Part shown: piece after piece, positions 18,316 through 27,382 of the stretch | Numbering within the stretch: the stretch's first letter is position 1 | Layout: each line of letters starts with the position of its first letter | DNA from: Puniceicoccaceae bacterium | GTDB taxonomy: Bacteria > Verrucomicrobiota > Verrucomicrobiia > Opitutales > JAFGAQ01 | Reading direction: 5' to 3' | Assembly (NCBI GenBank): GCA_028285755.1 | Contig: JANQOQ010000006.1 | Coordinates: 744,001-808,000 of the forward strand | DNA length: 64,000 nt | Notes under the pieces: generated by a model | The model's input: only the letters and a program-made list of their open reading frames with translations | Told to the model about the DNA's origin: nothing | The model's database searches: none | Position numbers and translations under genes: made by a program

Positions 18316-19761
18316 TTATATATCGTCAAAAGGACGCTCTAGCGGAGGTAAAAAATAGTCAATATCGGGTTGTCTGCCATGGGATTGCATGAATGCCGTG
18401 TATCCCACGAGATCCCAGGTACCGGGGAAGAAGTATGCATCCGTATCTTGGGCCACGGACTCATGAGAGACGACTGTATAATCTCTAAAGGAAGCGGCAT
18501 ACCTATCGGTTATCGCTTCGATGGAAACTTCCATGCTCTCCAATATGGGAACGAGGCTGACCGCCAGTTGGCCCGCACCATAAATATATACCGGGCGGCC
18601 CGGAGTGAGTGAATCAACCGTGCTTTGAATGGATTCAAGTGGGAACCCCAGGGTGCATTCCAGAAGCGGTTTCTTAGTGAATTGCTGAAAACCGAGGAAT
18701 CCGCAGGAGTAGTCAGCTAATACCTGTAGTGGGTTTAGGAGTTCGTGATTGCCTGGCAACTGAGCATTGCTCAGGCCTGAGAGGTCGATCGTTGTGTCCA
18801 AAGATTCGCAAGTCGGATTTTCGATGATCTCAAGGACATCTCTCATGGTCGCAGTAATGGAGATATCCGATTCGTTCGCTTGAAAAATTTCGAGGATTTT
18901 ACGAGACCAACTGACGTGCTGCCGGCAAAGCTTGTTTCCTTCCCAGATATGGTAATAAGCAAGGCTGCGCAGAAAAAAATCACATAACATGCTCTTTTCG
19001 TCTAAATCCAGGCCTTGGGCTTTGTACAGACTGATCAGATAGGGAAAGTTCCAGTATTTTGCCTCGAGCCTTTGACGTTCGTCATTCAAATTATTTTTGC
19101 TCAGCGCGGAGTCATGAATTCGGAACAGGCCCCAGGCTTCATCCACTCTTTTAATGGGGTATTTCACTGCAACACGCAGGGTAAACTCGTAATCCCCGAT
19201 GACTTCGTAGGACTCATCGAAACCGCCCAACTCCTGCCAAACCGATTTGCGGAACATGGGCTGGCATCCGCAAGGATGGGCCAGCAGTAGGTTTGGCGCA
19301 AAAAAGCGAGGGCTGACATTGCTGTCTCGGTAATCCACGTCTTCAAAATTAGCGTTTTGAGTTCGGGTGGTTTTTTGGCTGCCATACACCATGCCGAGAG
19401 ACATATCGTTTTCAAGGGCTTCCATTAACAGGCGAATGCAATTGTTTGCGTGGCGATCGTCGGTATTGGCATTGGTGATGAATTCGCCACGGGCCCTTTC
19501 GATTGCAAAGTTCCAGGCGGTATATAAGCCGACCCGTGACTCCAGTCGATGCCAGGAAATCTGCTGTGGATGTTTGCTGACTAAATCGCCGACCCGCTGC
19601 TTTTCATTCTCAGGTGAAGCTGCATCGATGCATACTATTTCAAGCTCACCCTGCTGGAATAGATCCTGTGCGATCAAGTCCTCAAGGCATGCTTCAATAT
19701 CATGAGCCGCTTTGTAGATCGAGATAATCGCCGTAACCCGGATTTTCGAATGATTACTCAT
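18316..19761 (-). CDS. GT2 glycosyltransferase with C-terminal Rossmann-like domain
   Basis: Two-part protein of 481 residues. Residues 1-250 are an inverting GT2 domain: VTAIISIYKAAHDIEACLEDL, CIDAASPEN, NANTDDRHANN in the place of the DxD motif, and GGFDESYEVIGDYEFTLRVA as the acceptor/base segment. Residues about 388-481 are a separate Rossmann-like unit (VYIYGAGQLAVSLVPIL, then AITDR, then EWALKER-like VVSHESV). ATG at 19761 is chosen because its A overlaps the stop of the deacetylase gene (TAATG), the sort of coupling seen elsewhere in this operon; an ATG at 19779 would add six residues. Donor sugar is unknown. The tail resembles the C-terminal domain of sugar C-methyltransferases (PF08484-like, inference). 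Confidence 0.87.
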   Translation of the reverse strand: MSNHSKIRVTAIISIYKAAHDIEACLEDLIAQDLFQQGELEIVCIDAASPENEKQRVGDLVSKHPQQISWHRLESRVGLYTAWNFAIERARGEFITNANTDDRHANNCIRLLMEALENDMSLGMVYGSQKTTRTQNANFEDVDYRDSNVSPRFFAPNLLLAHPCGCQPMFRKSVWQELGGFDESYEVIGDYEFTLRVAVKYPIKRVDEAWGLFRIHDSALSKNNLNDERQRLEAKYWNFPYLISLYKAQGLDLDEKSMLCDFFLRSLAYYHIWEGNKLCRQHVSWSRKILEIFQANESDISITATMRDVLEIIENPTCESLDTTIDLSGLSNAQLPGNHELLNPLQVLADYSCGFLGFQQFTKKPLLECTLGFPLESIQSTVDSLTPGRPVYIYGAGQLAVSLVPILESMEVSIEAITDRYAASFRDYTVVSHESVAQDTDAYFFPGTWDLVGYTAFMQSHGRQPDIDYFLPPLERPFDDI

Positions 19762-20654
19762 TACAACTGGCTTACCCATTGTTTAAAAGAATGGGAACAG
19801 GCATCGAATCTGGGTATCTGATAGAGCGGGTTTTTCGGAGTGTAGCCGTATCTTTCGGTCACGAATGCTGCCTGAAACTGATTCTCCTGCAACCACTGTT
19901 CTGTAGCTTCAGAGCTTCCCCCATACGGGTATGCAAAGAGAGCGGGTTTGCGGCCAGTAAGCTGCAAAAGTTTATCCAGGGCGGCATCCAAATCGGCATG
20001 CGTGGATTGTTCAGCCAAAGTCGGCAAGTAAGGGTGGGAATGCGTGTGAAGGCCCACAGTGTGAAGATCCGAATCCGTCAGTGCCTTCACTTGAACCGGA
20101 GAAACGTAGTTAGGGCTTTGATGCCCCATTTGGCCCGCTATTTCTGTGTAGAAACTGCTTCTCGCGGATTCACTCGCGCTGTGATATGCACTCATGATGC
20201 GCTTAAATTGATTCCGGTGATTCAGCTGATCGAAATCGGATTGAGCGGCTTCGGATAAAATCTGTGTATTGAAAGTATGATTCCATTTACCATCATGCAA
20301 TAATTGCGCAACTGCGTGCTCAATGGAGACTGCATCCCCCGTGACAAAGCCCGTGCAGATAAAGAAGATTCCAGGCCAGCCCTGATGCAGCATGATGCCC
20401 GAAGCCAGTTGATAATGCTCCCGGTAGCCGTCGTCGAAGGTGAGCAGGACACCGTCCAGGTTATCATCCGGTTTTGAAAGCCATTGGCTATTTTCTCCTA
20501 TTTCGTTCCAGGATAAGATGGGCACTTTTCGTGCAATACGATCCGCTGCATCCAAAAAATCATCCAGCGGCATGCAGTATTCTGAAGCGGGGCCAAAACC
20601 ACCTTTCCAGGGGTCACCGATCTGGTGGAACATAATTGGCAAAACGCGTCTCAT
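19761..20654 (-). CDS. Polysaccharide deacetylase (NodB/CE4 type)
   Basis: Carbohydrate esterase of about 297 residues that would remove acetyl groups from a glycan or sugar intermediate. The NodB core shows LLTFDDGY with catalytic Asp74 and metal-binding Asp75, the second metal motif GLHTHSHPYLP, and ALFAYPYGGSSEAT in the place of the R-x-P-Y/W-x motif. No signal peptide is seen, so it may act in the cytoplasm on a lipid-linked intermediate. The start used is ATG at 20654, where the family core begins; a TTG at 20675 would add seven residues and overlap the sulfotransferase. It sits between sulfotransferase and GT2 genes in the nine-gene operon. Confidence 0.9.
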   Translation of the reverse strand: MRRVLPIMFHQIGDPWKGGFGPASEYCMPLDDFLDAADRIARKVPILSWNEIGENSQWLSKPDDNLDGVLLTFDDGYREHYQLASGIMLHQGWPGIFFICTGFVTGDAVSIEHAVAQLLHDGKWNHTFNTQILSEAAQSDFDQLNHRNQFKRIMSAYHSASESARSSFYTEIAGQMGHQSPNYVSPVQVKALTDSDLHTVGLHTHSHPYLPTLAEQSTHADLDAALDKLLQLTGRKPALFAYPYGGSSEATEQWLQENQFQAAFVTERYGYTPKNPLYQIPRFDACSHSFKQWVSQL

Positions 20655-20665
20655 ATTTACTTTAT

Positions 20666-21406
20666 TTATTGCCAATGCGAAAGATCGCGCCCCAAGAGAG
20701 TTGCGAGACGTTGATTCGGATCTCGATAGATTTCCTGTAACCGCTTACGGGTATCAGGGGCCATTCCCCGTTCATACTCGCTTTTACCTTCAATCCTTTT
20801 ATCTTTAGGGCCATGGGAATATCGATTAATGATTAAATCCAGTTCCTTTGGCTGATACCCCGGGTCTACACCGATATGCTGAAAAACCTTTACGAGATAG
20901 CTATTGGGGTCAGATTTGAGGTCATCCATGAGCAATATCTGAATTTGTTCCTTGGCGAATAGCGTCAGGAGCTTCTTAATTCGATCTGCGTAAACGCCCA
21001 CACCCACGAAACTATCATACAGATCGTAGTTGCTCCAGATTTCCTCAAACTGAAAGTGGATTTTCTCCTTTGCTTTCTCGTGCCAGTAATGCGAAAAAGC
21101 ACGCTCAATGGGGTTGCGAATGGATAGCAATATCCGTACATCGGGATAGTCCTTTGCAATGCGCTCCAGGGCCTGATCACTGCGAATGGTGGAACTGGTG
21201 GTATCCCCACACTTTTGATTCGGCTGCGCCTCGGAAAAGAAGCTCGTAAACCAATCTTGCCCACGTGTGTAGTGGATATCAAAGTAGTGGATTTCGTCCT
21301 CCTCGTTTACACAAATTTCCGGGTGCGCCCTGAAACAACGGTGCAGCCAGGTCGTTGCACATTTCTGGCAACCCAGTAGTATAAAATCCAGTTTTGAGGA
21401 CTGCAT
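20666..21406 (-). CDS. Carbohydrate sulfotransferase (PAPS-dependent)
   Basis: Transfers sulfate from PAPS to an acceptor, probably a sugar hydroxyl given the neighbours. The 246-residue protein has the 5'-phosphosulfate loop LLGCQKCATTWLHR near residue 12 and the 3'-phosphate region SIRNPIERAFSHYWHEK near residue 95. The C-terminal part (ILLMDDLKSDPNSYLVKVFQHIGVD and the RKRLQEIYRDPNQRLATLLG stretch) is typical of bacterial homologues of heparan-type sulfotransferases. Cys replaces the more common Ser in the loop (KCATTW for KSGTTW). It is in the nine-gene glycan operon, 6 bp after the GT gene at 21413. A second copy lies at 38360-39199. Confidence 0.9.
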   Translation of the reverse strand: MQSSKLDFILLGCQKCATTWLHRCFRAHPEICVNEEDEIHYFDIHYTRGQDWFTSFFSEAQPNQKCGDTTSSTIRSDQALERIAKDYPDVRILLSIRNPIERAFSHYWHEKAKEKIHFQFEEIWSNYDLYDSFVGVGVYADRIKKLLTLFAKEQIQILLMDDLKSDPNSYLVKVFQHIGVDPGYQPKELDLIINRYSHGPKDKRIEGKSEYERGMAPDTRKRLQEIYRDPNQRLATLLGRDLSHWQ

Positions 21407-21412
21407 AGTTTT

Positions 21413-22963
21413 TTAAACGACGATATGCCAATCACTTAAAGCTGACAAACCCTTTTTTTTAAGTTCGACGATGATCTCCTGAGAGAGATGGGAAGCAATC
21501 GTATAAAAGGGCTGAGGATGCATTGCATAGCTCTCTGAAGTCGAAAATACCGGCAAACCCAAGAGTTGATCTGCCTTGGGATGAGGCTCCACAAAACCAT
21601 CCGGCGACAATTCCAAAGAGCGAAGTCTATTCAAAGCCTGTATCCCTTTTTGCCCGGTGCCCCGAATCAACCACTTTCGACCCCTGAGATTTTTCAGAAA
21701 TGCATCTCTTGAACGACCGAGTAAAGAAGACTCAAGAGATTCGCGGTATCGCTGGATATCATTTTGATCCAGCAGCTTCACGGAACTGGGTTGCCTTCGC
21801 ATGATGTGCTCCCATTCATCGAGTACCGGAGACCAGTAAATATCCGGCGATAAGTGTACATTAAAATAGTCGATGCATCTTTGAGAAATACCCTCGAGTT
21901 TTCCAGGTTTGATGGAAGCCAGACACTCTGGCAGCTCCGCAATTGTATTGAGCACCCAACCCAATTCTTCACTGCGGGCGATTTCTGCAAAAGCTCCAAT
22001 TTCATGGGTAATGTAGGGCAGCCCATATTGCAGATAGGTGCTGATCTTGCCTGCAGACAGGCCAATATCCTTCACGTTTTTACCGCGATGGGGGTCGCCC
22101 TCCACGTAGTTATAAAACGCCAAGCCAATATCGGCCATGCGCATGAGCTGCGGCAGCTCATCCCAGCTGAGTGTATCTTCATTGAAATAGAGCTTCCCGG
22201 ATTCTATAAGCTGATCAACCAGCGTTGCTTCCAGGGTTTTGCGTGCATTCAAGATGAGACCATTGAGTAGCAACACGTATTCTTCAGGCCAATGAGGCAG
22301 TGTCTCCAGCATTTCAGCGATTCCTGCCTGCGGAATCTGAATACTGCCGGTGTATAGCACGATTTTGCGGTCCTCCGGGATCGCCAGTTTCTTTCTCAGG
22401 TCATCGGGTTCAGTGGAGTCAAACTCAATTGATCTGCCGGCGACCGGTACATAGCGTAGTTTTCCAATTGGGACTTGATTTTCTGAAGCGAGATTGGCGC
22501 CTCTCACCGGGTCTTGCACGATGGCCATTTCGATAAGCTTGCAGGCCTCTATCTCGGGGCTTTTGAATGCCACCGAAGTCTCCGATTCAAAGAACTGCTC
22601 ATAAGATAGTAGCACCAGTGGACACTGGTAATGCCTGCTCAGAAGCTGTGCATCGATGACTCCACGATCGATACCGATCAATAAATCCACTTCGGGAAAA
22701 GCATCTGCAATCGAAGAATAAAATGCTTTCTCGGACCGCCCGAGTATACGATCCCAAAACAGACTGTGATAAATATCCACCATGAGGCTCTGCAGCTTTA
22801 TCGGGTGACGAACGATCGGCACACTCAGATCGTCCTGGTTCAGATCATCCCGCTCCGGATAGATGATACCGAGCGTATGGCCACGCTCATGCAATAACTC
22901 CAGCAGCGCCGTGAAATTTGGATTCAGGCAGAATGAACCTTCAGGATGGATAAATAAGATCAT
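21413..22963 (-). CDS. GT-B-type glycosyltransferase with C-terminal Rossmann-like tail
   Basis: Protein of 516 residues. Residues 1-380 look like a GT-B glycosyltransferase: an N-terminal strand/loop with LFIHPEGSFCLNPNF, a phosphate-binding strand VLYTGSIQIPQAG, and a donor-side region RMADIGLAFYNYVEGDPHRGKN followed by GLSAGKISTYLQYGLPYI. Residues 428-516 form the recurrent tail, with WLIRGTGQKGIQAL as a nucleotide-binding-like loop and GLPVFSTSES near the later strand. The ATG overlaps the stop of the preceding GT2 gene in TGATG. Sugar specificity is unknown. GT family number is not certain because the E-x7-E motif is not clear. Confidence 0.82.
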   Translation of the reverse strand: MILFIHPEGSFCLNPNFTALLELLHERGHTLGIIYPERDDLNQDDLSVPIVRHPIKLQSLMVDIYHSLFWDRILGRSEKAFYSSIADAFPEVDLLIGIDRGVIDAQLLSRHYQCPLVLLSYEQFFESETSVAFKSPEIEACKLIEMAIVQDPVRGANLASENQVPIGKLRYVPVAGRSIEFDSTEPDDLRKKLAIPEDRKIVLYTGSIQIPQAGIAEMLETLPHWPEEYVLLLNGLILNARKTLEATLVDQLIESGKLYFNEDTLSWDELPQLMRMADIGLAFYNYVEGDPHRGKNVKDIGLSAGKISTYLQYGLPYITHEIGAFAEIARSEELGWVLNTIAELPECLASIKPGKLEGISQRCIDYFNVHLSPDIYWSPVLDEWEHIMRRQPSSVKLLDQNDIQRYRESLESSLLGRSRDAFLKNLRGRKWLIRGTGQKGIQALNRLRSLELSPDGFVEPHPKADQLLGLPVFSTSESYAMHPQPFYTIASHLSQEIIVELKKKGLSALSDWHIVV

Positions 22964-24237
22964 CAGGGATGGATTGCCAGAAATTCGGCGAGCCGAATCC
23001 TGCCTTTGGGAATATTGAGATCATCGACCAGCTGTCGGTAAATCACAGGAAAATACTGACTGCAAATGACGATAAACGCAAAATCGGTGGATGATAGATC
23101 CTTCGGCGAAATAATTTCGATATTTCCCAGCGATTGGCCGATGCGTTTGAGGTCGTTATCTGAAAATGCGACTATCTTATGATCGGAGCTATATAATTCG
23201 TATGCCCTCTGCCCGGCTGATCCGGCACCGAATAAGATGATATTGTATTTTTGAGTGGGCTTAGTATCCGGCAGATTAACTGAATACGAAAGATCAGGCA
23301 ATTGTGCCTGCCAATAGTCCGGTCGTTTGCACCATTGGAGTAAGTTTGGATTTTTTTCTACCTGTTGGTAATACCAACGCATGCCCCGCATTCGACTTTG
23401 CTCGAGCGTTTCTGTCAGGTTTTGCACGGGTTCGTATTTATTGGAAGGGAATATTGGTATCCAATCATCTGAATAGCGGATGTTTGCGTAAGCATCGGAA
23501 ATACCCTGGTTATAGTATCGCTTTTTCAGGTAGGGTTCCTCCAGTCTTTCGGGGGGAATATGGTGGTATACGCTAAGCCGTGGTTCATAGCGAGCCAAGT
23601 GCCCCGCGTTTCGGATTTTGCGGGTGAGGCCACATTCCCCATCCCCGCGCAGGGCGAGCAGCTCTGCAGGATATGCATCGGGATGAAATCCATTGAATGC
23701 TTCTACCCACTCCCGGGAAATCACAAAATTGAGCCCCCAAACCCACAGCGGGTCGACCTTTCGAGCCTGGGAGCCGAAATCGAGCAGGCTAAGTGCACCG
23801 CAGGATGTTCCCAACCCGTCGTGCGATTGGATGAGCGCTTTCGGTATAGCCAAGTCTTGATCGATTGCCGGGTAGGCGGGGCCTGTAGCGATCAGGGACT
23901 CACCCGTTTGGGAGAATTCCAAGGCAGCCGAGAGCCATTCCTTACCCAGGCTGACATCATCGTCTGTAAAGGCGCAGAGATTGCCTTTAGAGGCACGAAA
24001 CCCAGCATGGCGGGCTGCCAGCAAACCGGGTGTGGAAACTTCGATCACATGGACCGGGAAATGCCCTAATCGCCCTTGTCTCTGAGCCGCAGCAAAGTCA
24101 CCGTAGTATTCCGGCGTATTACACGCAATGATCAGTTCCCAACCGGAGACTGGGGCTTCATCCGCCAATGAATCGATCAAAGGTGCCAGGCAATCGGGAC
24201 TCTTATTCGTCGATACGATAATGGACAGATCAACCAT
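22963..24237 (-). CDS. GT2 glycosyltransferase with C-terminal Rossmann-like tail
   Basis: Protein of 424 residues. The GT2 part (1-270) has LSIIVSTNKSPDCLAPLIDSL, the segment LLAARHAGFRASKGNLCAFTDDDVSLG (with TDDD as the metal motif), and WGLNFVISREWVEAFNGFHPD. The tail (330-424) starts with IILFGAGSAGQRAYEL (a GxGxxG-like loop), has FSDNDLKRIGQ where an acidic strand end is expected, and IEIISPKDL. ATG at 24237 is used since the longer frame begins with TTG at 24249; the ATG overlaps the preceding stop by 8 bp. It belongs to the nine-gene operon. Confidence 0.88.
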   Translation of the reverse strand: MVDLSIIVSTNKSPDCLAPLIDSLADEAPVSGWELIIACNTPEYYGDFAAAQRQGRLGHFPVHVIEVSTPGLLAARHAGFRASKGNLCAFTDDDVSLGKEWLSAALEFSQTGESLIATGPAYPAIDQDLAIPKALIQSHDGLGTSCGALSLLDFGSQARKVDPLWVWGLNFVISREWVEAFNGFHPDAYPAELLALRGDGECGLTRKIRNAGHLARYEPRLSVYHHIPPERLEEPYLKKRYYNQGISDAYANIRYSDDWIPIFPSNKYEPVQNLTETLEQSRMRGMRWYYQQVEKNPNLLQWCKRPDYWQAQLPDLSYSVNLPDTKPTQKYNIILFGAGSAGQRAYELYSSDHKIVAFSDNDLKRIGQSLGNIEIISPKDLSSTDFAFIVICSQYFPVIYRQLVDDLNIPKGRIRLAEFLAIHP

Positions 24238-25330
24238 GATAGATTTCAATCTGAGGAGTTTTATCAGGAAACAGATCCATGATTTGCTGCCGAATCTCCG
24301 TGTGATAAATGCTGGTGATTAGAATTTGGGCGGGAGGATTTTGTTGAAGTTTTTCCGGGCTATATATGGAAATCCCCTCTATTTCATTCCCCCATTTGGA
24401 TGGGTCGTTATCCACAAAAAATTGAGGCTCTACCCTACCCTTGAAAGCAGCTAAAGCATCCTTACCCATTGAGGAGGCCCCAAAGAAGCAAATGTCCTGA
24501 AATAGCATCGGATCATGCTGCTGCCAAAGCAATACGAGCACATCCTGGTGGGGTACTACTTGTCGCAATTCAAAAAACTCCTTAGCCTCAGACAGGACTT
24601 CGGAGTTTTCCCGCTTTTTCAGATTTTCGAGATGTTCCGGCAAGACTGAGCCTCCAATATCCAAATGCTCAATCTGCCAATGACCGAGCAATGCCTGTTC
24701 AGCACCTAACCATGCGTACAGATAGCGCAGTTCTCGAGAGTTAATCCATTTCTGACGTAAATAATTAACAGTTTCTAAATGACCTCTTGCCGATTCCACG
24801 AATTTGATTAATCGGCCTTTTTGCAAAACTTTGACCCCCTTGTGGACTCCGTATCGAAAGGCTTGTAGATCACTGGGATCCGGGCAGTGATCCGCTGCCG
24901 GAGCCAGATTATCTTTATCATACAGGCGATTCTCAGCGGGGACGTCGCCTAAATCCGTGAATATAGCATCGCTGGTTCGCTGATAAGAGCTGCGGGCCCG
25001 GATGGCGTTGATGGCCGGGATTTGCCTATCAGTGTAGCAGTCCCAAAGCTCAATTTCCATGAGGTCGATCGCCGGATTTTCTTTAAAAATGGAAACGACT
25101 TTTTCAAAAAAGGTATTCTCACGGATCACCATATCCGCATCGATTTTTATGAGCAGGTCAAAGTCTGCACTTTGTTCGAAATCGCTAAAGAGCCTTTCGT
25201 GGGCTTCAAGATTGGGCAGGTGGTGGTAGATTTTATGCTCAAAATCCCGGTAGGTCTGGTGCTCAATCGCATGACAGCATGCCTCAAATTCGTTTTCACC
25301 ACAATACAGGGTAGACACCAAAATTCTCAT
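24230..25330 (-). CDS. GT2-like glycosyltransferase with C-terminal Rossmann-like tail
   Basis: Protein of 366 residues. The N-terminal 230 residues resemble a GT2 enzyme: MRILVSTLYCGENEFEACCHAI, then DFDLLIKIDADMVI where IDAD takes the DxD role. The middle has a His/Trp-rich region. The tail (278-366) has ICFFGASSMGKDAL, FVDNDPSKWGNEIEGI and IYSPEKL, the clearest copy of the tail seen here. In PF08484-type tails the D-x-x-P-x-K-x-G element lies at the same place. The start ATG overlaps the stop of the aminotransferase gene (ATGA). The GT assignment is moderate because the C-terminal half of the catalytic domain is divergent. Confidence 0.78.
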   Translation of the reverse strand: MRILVSTLYCGENEFEACCHAIEHQTYRDFEHKIYHHLPNLEAHERLFSDFEQSADFDLLIKIDADMVIRENTFFEKVVSIFKENPAIDLMEIELWDCYTDRQIPAINAIRARSSYQRTSDAIFTDLGDVPAENRLYDKDNLAPAADHCPDPSDLQAFRYGVHKGVKVLQKGRLIKFVESARGHLETVNYLRQKWINSRELRYLYAWLGAEQALLGHWQIEHLDIGGSVLPEHLENLKKRENSEVLSEAKEFFELRQVVPHQDVLVLLWQQHDPMLFQDICFFGASSMGKDALAAFKGRVEPQFFVDNDPSKWGNEIEGISIYSPEKLQQNPPAQILITSIYHTEIRQQIMDLFPDKTPQIEIYHG

Positions 25331-26460
25331 GATGAATGAACACCGGCATTAGCAACTTGAGTGACTGCATCGCAGACCTGCTGAATTTGCTCGTCGCTCA
25401 TGGAAGCACCGGAAGGAATGTAGAGACCTTGCGTAGAGAGGTGCTCGCTGACGGGAAACCGGTCATGCAGGAACAGGCCGGCTTCGTTAAAGACGGGCTG
25501 TAAATGCATGGGATAAAAGAAAGGACGCGTGCCTATATCGAGTTGCTTCAGCTGCTTTGCAACCTGATCCGCTTCCGGAAAGGTGTCCGGATCAAAAATC
25601 AGGCCAAAGACCCAATAACCGTTATTCGCATATTCGGTTTCATCTACCGGCAGTTGAATACCCGAGAGAGCCTTAAAAGCCTGCTGATATCGTGTGCCCA
25701 GAGCACGCTTCAGCCTCGATGTTTCAGAGAGGCCTTCTAACTGGGCAAGCCCCATGGCCGCCTGAAGGTTACTCATACGGTAATTCCAACCCAGTTCCTC
25801 ATGATAGAACCTTTTTTCCCTTTGGAAACACAGGTTCCTCAGGGAACGACAACGCTCCGCAAGCTCAGCATCGTTGGTCAAAACCATACCCCCCTCCCCG
25901 CTGCTCACGTGTTTATTCGCATAAAAGCTGATGGTGCTGATTACCCCGAAGCTGCCGCAGGCTCGCCCCCGGTAATGATCGCCAATGGACTCAGCAGCAT
26001 CCTCTATCAGGGCGATGCCATACTTTTCAGTGAGCTCTATCAGGGGATTCATATCCACGGGTAACCCGTAGGTATGCACTGCCAGTATTGCGACCGTACG
26101 GGGGGTGACTTTCGCCTCCACCTGGGCGATATCCATGCACCAGGTATCGGGTCGGCTATCGACGAAAACTACTTTCGCACCCATTCGGACCAAAGGTGCC
26201 ACGCACGATATTATGGTAAATGTTGGCACGATCACTTCGTCCCCCGGTTGGATTTTCAGGGCGCTGAACGCTACCTCCAGCGCTGCCGAGCCACTGGATA
26301 CGGCAACCCCATGCTTACGATCACACTTGTCGGCAAAGGCCGCTTCAAAGCGTGAGACGAACGGCCCTTCGCTGGATACCCAACCACTCTCGATACACTC
26401 CTGCAGGTAACGCTTCTCATTGCCGCAGAAATGTGGGCTGCTGACCGGTACGAAGCTCAT
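25327..26460 (-). CDS. DegT/DnrJ/EryC1/StrS sugar aminotransferase (PLP)
   Basis: Makes an amino sugar nucleotide by transaminating a keto sugar (perosamine-synthetase-like). It is 377 residues, normal for the family. The PLP lysine is Lys183 in FYANKHVSSGEGGMV, the ring-stacking Asp154 is in LIEDAAESIG, and the substrate-binding entry motifs EGPFVSRFE and VSSGSAALEVAF are present. The C-terminal MHLQPVF and IPSGASMSDEQI segments are also typical. The stop overlaps the next gene by 4 bp (ATGA) and the start overlaps the methyltransferase stop (ATGA). It suggests that the glycan contains an amino sugar. The exact sugar (perosamine, bacillosamine precursor, 4-amino sugar) cannot be told. Confidence 0.94.
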   Translation of the reverse strand: MSFVPVSSPHFCGNEKRYLQECIESGWVSSEGPFVSRFEAAFADKCDRKHGVAVSSGSAALEVAFSALKIQPGDEVIVPTFTIISCVAPLVRMGAKVVFVDSRPDTWCMDIAQVEAKVTPRTVAILAVHTYGLPVDMNPLIELTEKYGIALIEDAAESIGDHYRGRACGSFGVISTISFYANKHVSSGEGGMVLTNDAELAERCRSLRNLCFQREKRFYHEELGWNYRMSNLQAAMGLAQLEGLSETSRLKRALGTRYQQAFKALSGIQLPVDETEYANNGYWVFGLIFDPDTFPEADQVAKQLKQLDIGTRPFFYPMHLQPVFNEAGLFLHDRFPVSEHLSTQGLYIPSGASMSDEQIQQVCDAVTQVANAGVHSS

Positions 26461-27221
26461 GGACGCTCATCCTTTCTTGCAAAGCAAACGATGCTCCAAT
26501 CTTCTTGGTTGGGCTCACGCTCCGGTTCCTCCCAGGTGAAAAACTTCACGCATTTGAATCCCGAAGTATTTAGAAAATCCGCAACTTCCGCCTGGGAAAA
26601 GTACCGCATGCGATGGGTCTCCTCGAACTTCAGCTCTCGCTCATCAGAACTCACGATAATTTCATAATTCACTACTATTGATTTCTCATTTGAAAAATGC
26701 GTGGGGGTCGCGGTGCGTCGCACCCGGGTGAATTCATCCTGAAAATGGGCCGTTCTGACTTCCGGTTTTAAGTGGAGCACGGCGGGTTCATACCAAAAAT
26801 CAAAAATGAAGCGCCCATCGGGTTTCAGCAATCGATGAAAGTGATCCATTAATTCCTGTACGGCCTCAGATGAAGGCAGGTAGCTCAACACATCAAACAG
26901 CATGCACACGGCATCCAATGACTGCGACTCCAGTTGATCGATTTTCGAGCTGTGAAGAAATTCCGCTTGGGGGCCGAGCTCTTTTTTTCGCGCAATATCG
27001 AGCATCGAATCATTGATATCCAGTCCCGTTACCCTAAATCCCCTATCAAGCCAAACCGATGCATGGTTACCGGTGCCACAGCCGTAATCAAGAATATGCC
27101 CCCCGCTATCAGCCAAACCTGCTTTTGAAATACATATTTCAACCTCACGACCATAGCCTTTTCCCGCATAAATAAGATCATAAATGCGTGCGTAGTCGCT
27201 ATCAAAACAAGGTGCTGCCAT
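26457..27221 (-). CDS. Class I SAM-dependent methyltransferase
   Basis: Methylates a small molecule or sugar using S-adenosylmethionine; 254 residues, cytoplasmic. Motif I is GGHILDYGCGTGNHASVWL (residues about 36-54), motif II is VTGLDINDSMLDIARKK, then SLDAVCMLFDVLSYL and the PDGRFIFDFWYEP post-motif. The C-terminal half has a mixed sheet typical of small-molecule methyltransferases of O-antigen and N-methyl sugar clusters. It is the first gene of the nine-gene operon, so its upstream gap to the divergent cupin gene (27222-27382) should hold the operon promoter. Acting on the amino sugar made by the next gene would be natural (inference). Confidence 0.88.
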   Translation of the reverse strand: MAAPCFDSDYARIYDLIYAGKGYGREVEICISKAGLADSGGHILDYGCGTGNHASVWLDRGFRVTGLDINDSMLDIARKKELGPQAEFLHSSKIDQLESQSLDAVCMLFDVLSYLPSSEAVQELMDHFHRLLKPDGRFIFDFWYEPAVLHLKPEVRTAHFQDEFTRVRRTATPTHFSNEKSIVVNYEIIVSSDERELKFEETHRMRYFSQAEVADFLNTSGFKCVKFFTWEEPEREPNQEDWSIVCFARKDERP

Positions 27222-27382
27222 GGTTTAAATGCTATGTTTGAGTAGATTAATCTATGGACTAAGGATATTCGAAGTATTTGGCAATCTTGAGTTTCGGACA
27301 TTTCAGCCGTTATTTGAGTGATATTTTAAAAGTTGTCCCCCATCAAATGAACCCTAATACTACGCCACCGAACGAGCAAAAT

